Of a stretch of DNA of 30,515 bases, positions 8,110-15,010 are shown in pieces. Positions within the stretch are counted from its first letter, which is position 1, and every line of letters starts with the position of its first letter. This DNA is from a bacterium (lineage in GTDB: Bacteria; Patescibacteriota; Patescibacteriia; Patescibacteriales; GWC2-42-12): positions 1 through 30,515 of the forward strand of contig JAURWF010000065.1 of NCBI GenBank assembly GCA_030655095.1. The letters are read 5' to 3'. The position numbers and the translations under genes are program-made. The notes below the pieces were generated by a model, which was not told the origin of the DNA, made no database searches, and saw only the letters and a list, made by a program, of their open reading frames with translations.

Positions 8110-8964
8110 TTATTTTAAAAATTCTTTTAATGCTTCTTGCCAACTTCTTAATTGATCAAATTTAATATTTAAAAGCGTAGAATTTTTAGGACGTTTTGCT
8201 GGTCTATCCAATTGCTCGCTTTTTATTGACTTAACTTTAATTTGAATATTTTTAATTTTAAATAATTCTTTTACAGCTTCGTACCAAGTACAAGTATTGC
8301 TATTAATAATGTGATAAATCCCATAGCCCCTATCACTTTCAACTAATCTTCTAGTGGCAAGCGCCAAATCAGGTGTATAAGTAAAACAACTTTTTTCGCC
8401 ATCAACAACATTAATTTCATCTTTTTCTTTGCTTAATTTTAACATAACATCAAAAAAACTATCTTTAGAAACTTCACTTTCTCCTTTTGGACCAAATAAT
8501 TTTGAAGTTCTAATTAAATACCATTTTAAACCTTTTCCGCTTAATTCTATAATTTTTTTCTCGCCAAAAAATTTAGTTTTGCCATAACGGTTAATTGGGT
8601 CTGGCGCATCATCCTCGCAATAACCGTCTTCTTTATTCCCAGAAAAAACATAATCAGATGAATAATGAATTAAAATAGCCTTCACATTAAGAGCTGCTTC
8701 AGCTAAAAATTTTGGACCATCAATATTAAGTTTTTTTGCCAGTTCATATTCCTCGTCATTATCTTCGCATTTATCAACTGCATTATAGGCCGCTGCGTTA
8801 ATAATTACATCTGGCTTTAAATCATCAACTTTTTTTAAAATTAATTCTCTATCAGTTATATCAATCTCGCTTCTGTCCCAGCCTATCACCTCATTGCCAT
8901 TAGCAAAAACCTTCATTAATTGTACACCCAAATTTCCCTTAGCTCCTAAAATTAATATTTTCAT
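8110..8964 (-). CDS. rmlD: dTDP-4-dehydrorhamnose reductase
   Basis: NADPH-dependent final step to dTDP-L-rhamnose. 284 residues, normal for RmlD. The Rossmann motif GAKGNLG is at residues 8-14, followed by a loop ending VIGWDRSEIDITD, the typical RmlD dinucleotide region. NAAAYNAVDKCEDN matches the conserved NxAAYTxVDxAE block, SSDYVF carries the catalytic serine/threonine region, and INRYGKTKFFGE the YxxxK catalytic pair. It is preceded on its transcript by a 232-bp gap holding two opposed repeat elements, the largest gap inside the rml set. Confidence 0.93.
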   Translation of the reverse strand: MKILILGAKGNLGVQLMKVFANGNEVIGWDRSEIDITDRELILKKVDDLKPDVIINAAAYNAVDKCEDNDEEYELAKKLNIDGPKFLAEAALNVKAILIHYSSDYVFSGNKEDGYCEDDAPDPINRYGKTKFFGEKKIIELSGKGLKWYLIRTSKLFGPKGESEVSKDSFFDVMLKLSKEKDEINVVDGEKSCFTYTPDLALATRRLVESDRGYGIYHIINSNTCTWYEAVKELFKIKNIQIKVKSIKSEQLDRPAKRPKNSTLLNIKFDQLRSWQEALKEFLK

Positions 8965-9015
8965 AAAATATAATATTAGCTAATTAAATAATATTAATGT
9001 AACTACTCACAACTC

Positions 9016-9059
9016 TGTCATTGCGAGAAGCCTTGTAATCAAGGCGACGAAGCAATCTC
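9016..9059 (+). repeat. TGTCATTGCGAG...GACGAAGCAATCTC element, forward copy
   Basis: Short dispersed repeat with an internal inverted repeat CCTTG-TAAT-CAAGG. It is related to elements at 9148-9187, 12318-12358 and, inside a coding sequence, 13223-13262. Confidence 0.9.
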
Positions 9060-9147
9060 TGCGAACAATAGAAATATAAAATTCAAAATGAAAGAATATT
9101 AAAAACTAAAGTCATTATTAATAATTGTGCTATTCCTACTGCTAACT

Positions 9148-9187
9148 GAGATTGCTTCGTCGTTGATTACAACTCCTCGCAATGACA
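9148..9187 (-). repeat. GAGATTGCTTCGTCG...CGCAATGACA element, reverse copy
   Basis: Opposite-orientation copy of the element at 9016-9059. The two together can form a long stem enclosing about 90 bp between rmlB and rmlD. Confidence 0.9.
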
Positions 9188-9196
9188 AAGTTTTTT

Positions 9197-10198
9197 TTAT
9201 TCGCCATATTGTTTTTTATAATATTCTAAATACTCCCCGCTTTTAATTTTTTTCCACCATTCTTGATTATTTTTATACCATTCTATTGTTTCTTTTAATC
9301 CATCTTCAAAATTAATTTTCGGCTCCCAGTCTAATTCATGTTTAGCTTTAGAAAAATCTATTGCATAACGCAAATCATGGCCAAGTCTATCAGCAACATA
9401 TTCAATCATTTCTTCTCCTTTGTCCATTAATTCTAATATTTTTTTGGTTAATTCCATATTGGATAATTCACAATTTCCACCAAGACAATAAGTTTCTCCA
9501 ATTCTGCCTTTTTTAATAATTGCGTCAACTCCAGCATTATGATCATCTACATGAATCCAATCGCGAACATTTTTACCTTCTCCGTAAACTGGAACTTTTT
9601 TATTTTCTATTAGATTGGTAATAAAAAGTGGAATAATTTTTTCTGGAAATTGATATGGTCCGTAATTATTAGAACAATTGGAAATAGTAATTGATAATTT
9701 ATGAGTATGAAAATAAGCCCTAACTAGATGATCAGACGATGCTTTTGAAGCACTATAAGGACTACGAGGATCATAAAGTGTTTTTTCATTAAACGGTTTA
9801 TCTGTAAAATTAAGTGCACCAAAAACTTCATCAGTGGAGACATGGTGAAATCTAATATTCTTATTTTTTGCAACATCAAGCAAAACTCGAGTGCCTTCCA
9901 CATTAGTTCTAATAAAATCTTGACTATTTAAAATTGAGCGATCAACGTGCGATTCAGCAGCAAAATGAACTATTAAATCAATATCTTTTACTAAATTACT
10001 TACTAATTCAGCATCACAAATATCACCTTTTACAAATTGATAATTAGAATTATTTTCAATATCCTTTAAATTTTCCAGATTCCCAGCATAAGTTAAAGCA
10101 TCAAGATTAACAATTTTGTCATCTGGATATTTTTTTATCCAATAATGAATAAAATTAGAACCAATAAACCCTACTCCGCCAGTTATTAATAATTTCAT
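9197..10198 (-). CDS. rmlB: dTDP-glucose 4,6-dehydratase
   Basis: Converts dTDP-glucose to dTDP-4-keto-6-deoxyglucose using bound NAD+. 333 residues. The Rossmann motif GGVGFIGSNF is at 7-16, and NLDALTYAGNLENL is the diagnostic RmlB NAD-adenosine region. HFAAESHVDRSI, STDEVFG (catalytic Thr-Asp-Glu) and SPYSASKASSDHLVRAY (YxxxK) are intact, as is ISNCSNNYGPYQFPEKIIPLF. The C-terminal GLKETIEWYKNNQEWW is also typical. It sits 18 bp downstream of the rmlC-like gene. One of the most secure calls in the window. Confidence 0.96.
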   Translation of the reverse strand: MKLLITGGVGFIGSNFIHYWIKKYPDDKIVNLDALTYAGNLENLKDIENNSNYQFVKGDICDAELVSNLVKDIDLIVHFAAESHVDRSILNSQDFIRTNVEGTRVLLDVAKNKNIRFHHVSTDEVFGALNFTDKPFNEKTLYDPRSPYSASKASSDHLVRAYFHTHKLSITISNCSNNYGPYQFPEKIIPLFITNLIENKKVPVYGEGKNVRDWIHVDDHNAGVDAIIKKGRIGETYCLGGNCELSNMELTKKILELMDKGEEMIEYVADRLGHDLRYAIDFSKAKHELDWEPKINFEDGLKETIEWYKNNQEWWKKIKSGEYLEYYKKQYGE

Positions 10199-10216
10199 GA
10201 ATTTTTAATTTAGTAA

Positions 10217-10669
10217 TTATTTAATTTGATACGGTGAATCTAATTCTTTTTCCCATCTAATTTCATCTATTTCTTCTACCTTATTTTCACCTTTATACAA
10301 TTTATTAGGTAAATTTATTGAATAAGCTGAAATTTTACTAACACATTTATACCCATGGACTACTCCTGGCGGAACAATAACAAAAGATGGATTATTTTCT
10401 CCAACTTCAATTTTCATATATTCACCATTAGTTTGGCTATTTTTTCTCCTGTCCCATAAATGCAATTCAAAATCACCTGGTCCGACAAAAATAAAATAAT
10501 CTGATTGATAAATATGTTCATGCGGACCTCTAACTACTTCGGGTCTTGTTGCGCTAAAATAAACCATAACTGGCTTATAGTCTATCTCGTCGCTACGATA
10601 AAGTTCAGCCAACCAGCCTCTTTCGTCTTCGTATTTATTTATTTTTTTAATTATTACGTCATTAATCAT
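10217..10669 (-). CDS. rmlC: dTDP-4-dehydrorhamnose 3,5-epimerase-like cupin
   Basis: 150-residue cupin, shorter than classical RmlC (about 180). RGPHEHIYQSDYFIFVG holds the first cupin histidines, with RGPHEH in place of the RGLH of RmlC, and IVPPGVVHGYKC is the second cupin motif. NLPNKLYKGENKVEEIDEI resembles the RmlC C-terminal block. Because rmlA, rmlB and rmlD are all present and no other epimerase is seen, it most likely supplies the missing 3,5-epimerisation. A single-carbon dTDP-ketosugar isomerase (FdtA/WxcM type) is the main alternative. Its start overlaps the preceding small membrane gene by 8 bp. Confidence 0.78.
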   Translation of the reverse strand: MINDVIIKKINKYEDERGWLAELYRSDEIDYKPVMVYFSATRPEVVRGPHEHIYQSDYFIFVGPGDFELHLWDRRKNSQTNGEYMKIEVGENNPSFVIVPPGVVHGYKCVSKISAYSINLPNKLYKGENKVEEIDEIRWEKELDSPYQIK

Positions 10670-10850
10670 AATTTTCTTTATTTTTTAATAATACCAACAT
10701 ACCAATAATCAGCCAAAAAATCAATATCCAATTCAAATTAATACAGGACAAAACAACACCAGGCCAAGCCAATTCTAATAATACAAAAATTACCAAAGAA
10801 CTACTTAAAATATAAAAAATCTCTTGCAATATAATATTATTTTTTTTCAT
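10662..10850 (-). CDS. small two-helix membrane protein, unknown
   Basis: From ATG 10850 the product is 62 residues; a TTG at 10898 would extend it 16 residues but deep into the upstream gene. AAAGGAA just before ATG 10850 supports the shorter form. Two hydrophobic helices are evident, IFYILSSSLVIFVLLELAWP and LNWILIFWLIIGMLVLL, ending in a charged KNKENYD tail. It overlaps the upstream gene by 14 bp and the downstream rmlC-like gene by 8 bp, which indicates translational coupling in the operon. No family is recognised. It may assist the neighbouring single-pass protein in the membrane, which is inference from position only. Confidence 0.6.
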   Translation of the reverse strand: MKKNNIILQEIFYILSSSLVIFVLLELAWPGVVLSCINLNWILIFWLIIGMLVLLKNKENYD

Positions 10851-12309
10851 AAAAAATTCCTTTAATCCTATCCAATAAACTTCTGCCATATAATTCAACT
10901 GTTATTTTGCCAAAGATAATTTTATCATCAATATCATCTTCAGCGTTAAGTCCTAGAATAGAAATTAAAAAATTCATTTTATTAGTATATCCTAACTGAT
11001 GAGCTGAATATTCACGGTAAGCATTTGTAAGATCAAATTCTGCCTCTGCAACTTGCCATTTATCAACTTCTTTAGGTTGTTGATATTTAACAATAATATA
11101 ATTAATTCCATTAGCGTTAATGTCTAAACCATTATCAACTTTTCTAGCAACTGGTTCAAAAAAACTATTTTGATCAAAACTAAAAACTCCATTGCCAAAA
11201 AGTATTACATCGCCTTTATCTAATTCAATCGAAGCACTTTTTTTATGACTCGCAATATCAAATTGTTGATAAGTTTTAGCTAAAATTAAATTATTATCTC
11301 CAACTTTAATAGTTTGCAAACTAGCAGGATTAACGGTTTGCGCGCTCACAAGATTACTATCAGTCTGAATTTTTATATTTTTCGCTCCATCCGCCAACCA
11401 CAAACGATTAATAAAAGACAATTTGCTTTGTTTGAAAATTATTTGTTCAGTAATAATATCGTCATTAGCTACTAATTCAATTTTATAAACTCCTTCGGAC
11501 AAATTATCAATATCAAAATGCAATTCACCTTGATCTATTTTTTTACCATTGTCAATTAAATCATCATTGCCATCAATTTTTTGACTATCAATTATTTTAT
11601 CTTGATAATATAAATTTAATTTAATAGAATCCTTATTTTTATTTTGATTCAAACTAGAGAAAGAAAATTTAAAATCTAATTTTTCATTCTTGATATATGT
11701 ATAAAATTGATAAGAGCCTCGCAACGGCTGGCTAATTTTATTCTCTTGTTTTGTGGGACTATATTTTGGCAACAAATAATTACTTTTAAAATCATAATTA
11801 TATACAGCTATTTCATTAATTGATGGCAAATTCTTCAAAAATTCATTGACTGTTTGATATTTTTTTTCTCGTTGTATTAGCATTTCTCCATTTGTTCCAT
11901 AAACAACCGACCAGGCCAAAATTAATTGATTAAGTGTTTTATTAGTAATTGGCTTTAAATCATAACGCCAAATTATTTTATCTTTTAATAACCCTATTTC
12001 TGCAAACGGCAAATCATTCGGATTCTGATATTGCAAAGTTATTTTAGCTTTATCAAATTTTCTTAAAGTCCGCAAAGAAAAATAAACAGGTTCGCCAATA
12101 ACAGCTTGAATATTATTATTAATTATTTTTAATCTCTCTTTCGGTGTTAATTTATTTATAAAATGATTAACAATATCTGGTCGACTAAAATCATAAGTAT
12201 ATTTAACAACACCATTAGGCATTATTGCTTGATACAATAAAAAGCCAACTATAATAAATAAACTTAACCACAAAACTAACCTGATTTTTTTAATAAATTT
12301 TTTATCCAT
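10837..12309 (-). CDS. single-pass membrane protein with large extracellular region, unknown
   Basis: 490 residues. Residues 1-9 are basic and a hydrophobic helix spans about 10-27 (LVLWLSLFIIVGFLLYQ), so the protein is probably anchored with the remainder outside. The rest is rich in short beta-strand patterns, for example FKFSFSSLNQN, LHFDIDNLSEGVYKIELVAND (fibronectin or bacterial Ig-like in character) and KGDVILFGNGVFSFDQ. No enzyme motif is recognised. It lies between a GT4 gene and the rml genes, so a role in assembling or anchoring the polysaccharide at the surface is possible. A repeat element sits immediately upstream of its start codon. Confidence 0.65.
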   Translation of the reverse strand: MDKKFIKKIRLVLWLSLFIIVGFLLYQAIMPNGVVKYTYDFSRPDIVNHFINKLTPKERLKIINNNIQAVIGEPVYFSLRTLRKFDKAKITLQYQNPNDLPFAEIGLLKDKIIWRYDLKPITNKTLNQLILAWSVVYGTNGEMLIQREKKYQTVNEFLKNLPSINEIAVYNYDFKSNYLLPKYSPTKQENKISQPLRGSYQFYTYIKNEKLDFKFSFSSLNQNKNKDSIKLNLYYQDKIIDSQKIDGNDDLIDNGKKIDQGELHFDIDNLSEGVYKIELVANDDIITEQIIFKQSKLSFINRLWLADGAKNIKIQTDSNLVSAQTVNPASLQTIKVGDNNLILAKTYQQFDIASHKKSASIELDKGDVILFGNGVFSFDQNSFFEPVARKVDNGLDINANGINYIIVKYQQPKEVDKWQVAEAEFDLTNAYREYSAHQLGYTNKMNFLISILGLNAEDDIDDKIIFGKITVELYGRSLLDRIKGIFYEKK

Positions 12310-12317
12310 AATCTACT

Positions 12318-12360
12318 GAGATTGCTTCGTCGCTGATTACAGCTTCTCGCAATGACAAAA
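12318..12360 (-). repeat. GAGATTGCTTCGTCG...CGCAATGACAAAA element overlapping a stop codon
   Basis: Copy of the element at 9148-9187. Its left half lies in the gap before the 490-aa gene; its right half encodes the last residues (FCHCEKL) and the stop codon of the GT4 gene ending at 12337. Confidence 0.92.
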
Positions 12361-13575
12361 TAAAATTTTCAAATACTCTGTTGCCGATTTATTCCACTCA
12401 AACTTACTCGCTTGTTCTAGTCCTTTTTTAATTAATTTTTCTCGTAATTCTTTTTGAGACAAAATTTGTTCCAAAGCGTTAGCAATATCAACAACATTAT
12501 ATGGATTAACCAACAACCCAGCATTCCCCACTATTTCAGGCAACGACGAGGAATAACTAGAAATAACAGGTGTTCCACAGGCCATTGCTTCTAAAAACGG
12601 AAAACCAAATCCTTCGTAAAATGATGGATAAATAAAAACTGATGCTAAATTATAAAGATAAGCTTTATCTTCAGAAGCCACATAATCTAAAAACTTTATA
12701 TCATCTTTAAACTTAGATTGTTCCCACTCTTTATAAATATTATCACTCTTCCACCCCTTACCGCCAGCAATAATTAATTTTACATTTTTTAATTCGTAAT
12801 TATTAATTCGTAATTGATTATATGCCATTATTACTCCTTCAATATTTTTTCTAGGCTCTACTGTTCCTAAAAATAAAATAAATTTCTCAGGCAAATTATA
12901 TTTTTGTTTAACTTCATCTAACTTTTTTTCTTCAATCGCCTCAGACACCGAGTGTCCTATTGGACACTCGGTGTCTTTTATAATCGGCTTGTACTCTTCC
13001 CCAACCCCGGAATAAATAACCTTAATCTTTTCAGAATCTATGTCACATAATTCCATTATATCTCTTTTAGTATTTTCAGAAACAGCTATAATTTGATCAA
13101 ATCTTTTTAGTAATTTTTTAACATTAATTGTTCTATGCCAAAAATTTTTACGCAAAGAAAAAAACTCTGGATTTCTTAAAAATGACAAATCATGAACAGC
13201 TATTATTTTTTTAGCTCCAACACAGATTGCCACGCCTTGATTACAAGATTCGCAATGACAAGAGGATAGGCCAATAAAATTAATATGTGGCATGAAAAAT
13301 ACGTCCACACCCAAATCCCTGTCTATTTTAGGATAATTTAAAAATTTAAAAAGTAAATAATTTAAAATTTTATTTGGATAATTATATTTTACTAATTTAA
13401 CATTTTTTGCATTAAATTCTGGAATATTCGGACAATTACCAAATGAATTATAAAAAAGCTGGTATTCATTTTGATTATCCAGCTTTAAAATCTCTTTAAT
13501 TAAATTTAATGTATATTCAGACACGCCACTATATTGCACATCCATCAATGTCCGAATATCAATACCAATTTTCAT
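12337..13575 (-). CDS. GT4-family glycosyltransferase carrying repeat-derived insertions
   Basis: Retaining GT-B glycosyltransferase, 412 residues. N-domain start KIGIDIRTLMDVQYSGVSEY is typical of mannosyl/rhamnosyl GT4 enzymes; IIAVHDLSFLRNPEFF and IIAVSENTKRDI follow. In the C-domain FLGTVEPRKNI and SFYEGFGFPFLEAMACGTPVIS hold the donor-site E-x7-E motif, so the catalytic core is complete. Four segments look foreign and are encoded by repeats: about residues 105-118 (SCHCESCNQGVAIC), 201-211 (DTECPIGHSVS), 253-262 (NQLRINNYEL) and the C-terminal 406-412 (FCHCEKL). All keep frame and fall in loops or at the end, so the enzyme is probably still active. No Shine-Dalgarno precedes ATG 13575; a 456-bp cassette ends 12 bp upstream of it. 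Confidence 0.88.
   Translation of the reverse strand: MKIGIDIRTLMDVQYSGVSEYTLNLIKEILKLDNQNEYQLFYNSFGNCPNIPEFNAKNVKLVKYNYPNKILNYLLFKFLNYPKIDRDLGVDVFFMPHINFIGLSSCHCESCNQGVAICVGAKKIIAVHDLSFLRNPEFFSLRKNFWHRTINVKKLLKRFDQIIAVSENTKRDIMELCDIDSEKIKVIYSGVGEEYKPIIKDTECPIGHSVSEAIEEKKLDEVKQKYNLPEKFILFLGTVEPRKNIEGVIMAYNQLRINNYELKNVKLIIAGGKGWKSDNIYKEWEQSKFKDDIKFLDYVASEDKAYLYNLASVFIYPSFYEGFGFPFLEAMACGTPVISSYSSSLPEIVGNAGLLVNPYNVVDIANALEQILSQKELREKLIKKGLEQASKFEWNKSATEYLKILFCHCEKL
12791..12815. repeat. AATTCGTAATT direct repeat inside the GT4 gene
   Basis: AATTCGTAATT occurs at 12791-12801 and 12805-12815 (period 14 bp). On the coding strand it is translated as the QLRINNYEL segment in the acceptor-loop side of the C-domain. 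Confidence 0.75.
12943..12976. repeat. perfect 15-bp inverted repeat inside the GT4 gene
   Basis: Arms 12943-12957 and 12962-12976 are perfect reverse complements (AGACACCGAGTGTCC) with a 4-nt loop TATT. It is GC-richer than its surroundings and is translated in frame as DTECPIGHSVS, between the two Rossmann domains. Confidence 0.95.
13223..13262 (-). repeat. diverged TGTCATTGCGA element inside the GT4 gene
   Basis: CAGATTGCCACGCCTTGATT followed by ACAAGATTCGCAATGACAAG aligns along its length with the intergenic copies at 9148-9187 and 12318-12358. It is translated in frame and introduces four cysteines and a histidine. Confidence 0.85.
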
Positions 13576-13605
13576 AAATTTTTATGACAAAATATTTTTA
13601 AGTGG

Positions 13606-13633
13606 TGTGGGGAACATTTTTTTGCTCCCCACA
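13606..13633 (-). terminator. 8-bp hairpin downstream of the cassette gene
   Basis: TGTGGGGA (13606-13613) pairs with TCCCCACA (13626-13633) around a 12-nt loop containing a T-run. It is just after the cassette gene in its direction of transcription and runs into the left terminal repeat. No clean U-tract follows on the minus strand, so termination is only suggested. Confidence 0.45.
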
Positions 13634-13657
13634 AAAATATCAAAAGAAAAAAAATCG

Positions 13658-13981
13658 CTATGCTTCAAGAATAAAACAACAGTCACAAGAATCGCACTCG
13701 TGTCCATAAGTTTTGATTCCCATGACCATTATACATCCATTATCAAACTGTAAACACTTCTCCGAAAATACTCCCAACAAATACGCTCCGCACAACGAGC
13801 ATATTTTTTCTGGATCTCTCCTCTTATATGTTTCTCTTGTCACTAAATGTTCCTCTTCAAAAAAATATATAGTGTTAAGATATTCCTGCTCCTCTTCTTT
13901 CTCTTTTTTTCTCCTTTTCTTCTTTATTTTATTTTCTCCTTTTCTTTTTTGCATTCTCTTCCTCAATTCAATCTTTCTCAT
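13658..13981 (-). CDS. small cysteine-rich protein of the TIR cassette, unknown
   Basis: 107 residues. The first 35 or so are almost entirely K, R and E (RKIELRKRMQKRKGEN, KKKRRKKEKEEEQE), a charged helix that could bind nucleic acid or form a coiled coil. The C-terminal part has CSLCGAY, a further cysteine at EKCLQFDNGC and HECDSCDCC, enough ligands for one or two zinc sites. GAGGAGG lies 7 nt before ATG 13981, a far stronger ribosome site than those of the neighbouring polysaccharide genes. It lies wholly within the 22-bp inverted repeats. No family is recognised; a zinc-ribbon-like regulator or a cargo protein are possibilities. Confidence 0.65.
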   Translation of the reverse strand: MRKIELRKRMQKRKGENKIKKKRRKKEKEEEQEYLNTIYFFEEEHLVTRETYKRRDPEKICSLCGAYLLGVFSEKCLQFDNGCIMVMGIKTYGHECDSCDCCFILEA

Positions 13982-14092
13982 TTTCTCAACCTCCTCTAAT
14001 TTTTGATTAGTATTTTTAAAACACCACTTAAAAATATTTTGTTAAAGAACAGTAATTCTCATAATCATTGTTTTCAAAAATTTCATTAAACA

Positions 14093-14947
14093 TTATGATT
14101 TATAATTTTGAAATTTTTTATTGCCTTGAGGATATTGCAGAAAATTTTTCCCGCTGACAACTTTTTTGCCCGTCTTACTTTCTAATTCTTTACGCGCGTT
14201 TTTAGCGATGCGCCCACCTTTTTTGGCTGGAATTTTATTTTCTTCCAAACCTTTTGTTTCCATTGTCTCAGCAATTTGCCGAGTGGAAAGTTCCGCCAAA
14301 GCAGTAAAAACCAATTCAGCATCTGACATATGATCGCGTAAATTTTGTGTTTTTAAATTTTTTAAATTTTTATGTTCCTTAATTGTTAAATCACTCCATT
14401 CTTGATGGATAATATTTGTCAAAATAGCGTATTCGTCCTTTTCTTTAACTTCATTGTCTTTCCAATAATCTGTTAATTTATTTCTAATTTCCTGCCCCAT
14501 CATTCTTTGTTGTATCCATTTTTGACTTCGCCCCATTCTTTGCCAATAATCCCGGCTACGATTAAGCGCTTTTTCAGGATCAGATACTTCTTGAATTCTT
14601 TCATAACCAACTTTTGCCAACCAAAGTTTTATCGGCTCTGCTTTAGGACTTGGAATAGATTGAACTAAACGCAATAATGTTTCCACGTCTGCAACATCGG
14701 TTTCATAAAATTTTCCATCGGCAGATTGCATTTTCAGTTTGTCACATTTTGTGACAGACTCATTTCCCTCCTGTTTTAAACGGCTTTTTAATGTTGTCCA
14801 GTAGCTTTGTGCTTTTTTAAAATCCAATTGTTCGGTTAAAACTGCGACAATGTCAATAACAGAAAAATACCATTTTTCATTTTTTTCATCATAGATCCGA
14901 CGGATTTTTTGTCCTTCAAAAATAGTGATTTGTTTGTCGTTTGTCAT
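14093..14947 (-). CDS. Bro-N / DinD-family protein
   Basis: 284 residues. Residues about 8-110 form a Bro-N domain: IFEGQKIRRIYDEKNEKWYF, then SVIDIVAVLTE and further on DVADVETLLRLVQSIPS. The remainder matches DNA-damage-inducible protein D relatives, with LAKVGYERIQEVSDPEKALN, WIQQRMMGQEIRNKLTDYW and a basic C-terminus (KKGGRIAKNARKELE). Bro-N proteins are typically phage-type antirepressors or DNA-binding regulators. Its place among sugar genes is unusual and suggests acquisition, together with the adjacent inverted-repeat cassette. Whether it is transcribed with the operon cannot be told; no own promoter is evident. Confidence 0.85.
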   Translation of the reverse strand: MTNDKQITIFEGQKIRRIYDEKNEKWYFSVIDIVAVLTEQLDFKKAQSYWTTLKSRLKQEGNESVTKCDKLKMQSADGKFYETDVADVETLLRLVQSIPSPKAEPIKLWLAKVGYERIQEVSDPEKALNRSRDYWQRMGRSQKWIQQRMMGQEIRNKLTDYWKDNEVKEKDEYAILTNIIHQEWSDLTIKEHKNLKNLKTQNLRDHMSDAELVFTALAELSTRQIAETMETKGLEENKIPAKKGGRIAKNARKELESKTGKKVVSGKNFLQYPQGNKKFQNYKS

Positions 14948-15010
14948 AGTAAATTTTTAATAGATTTTAATAAATTCGCAATAAAATATTTTTCAGTATT
15001 TTCAGTCCCT

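Larger units (their letters stand above)
13587..14042. mobile_element. 456-bp cassette with perfect 22-bp terminal inverted repeats
   Basis: Positions 13587-13608 (ACAAAATATTTTTAAGTGGT plus GT) and 14021-14042 are exact reverse complements over 22 bp. They enclose one small gene (13658-13981) with a strong Shine-Dalgarno. No transposase is inside and no convincing target duplication is seen at the flanks. The structure fits a MITE-like or passively mobilised cassette; an alternative is a long-range mRNA pairing element. It sits between the Bro-N gene and the GT4 gene, apparently splitting the polysaccharide operon. Confidence 0.7.

Noticed and set aside
10851..10898. TTG start of the small two-helix protein
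   Set aside because: It would lie well inside the upstream gene, and an AAAGGAA ribosome site precedes ATG 10850.
13587..14042. Target site duplication flanking the TIR cassette
   Set aside because: The flanks (TTTATG on the left, TAAAGAAC on the right) share no convincing direct repeat.
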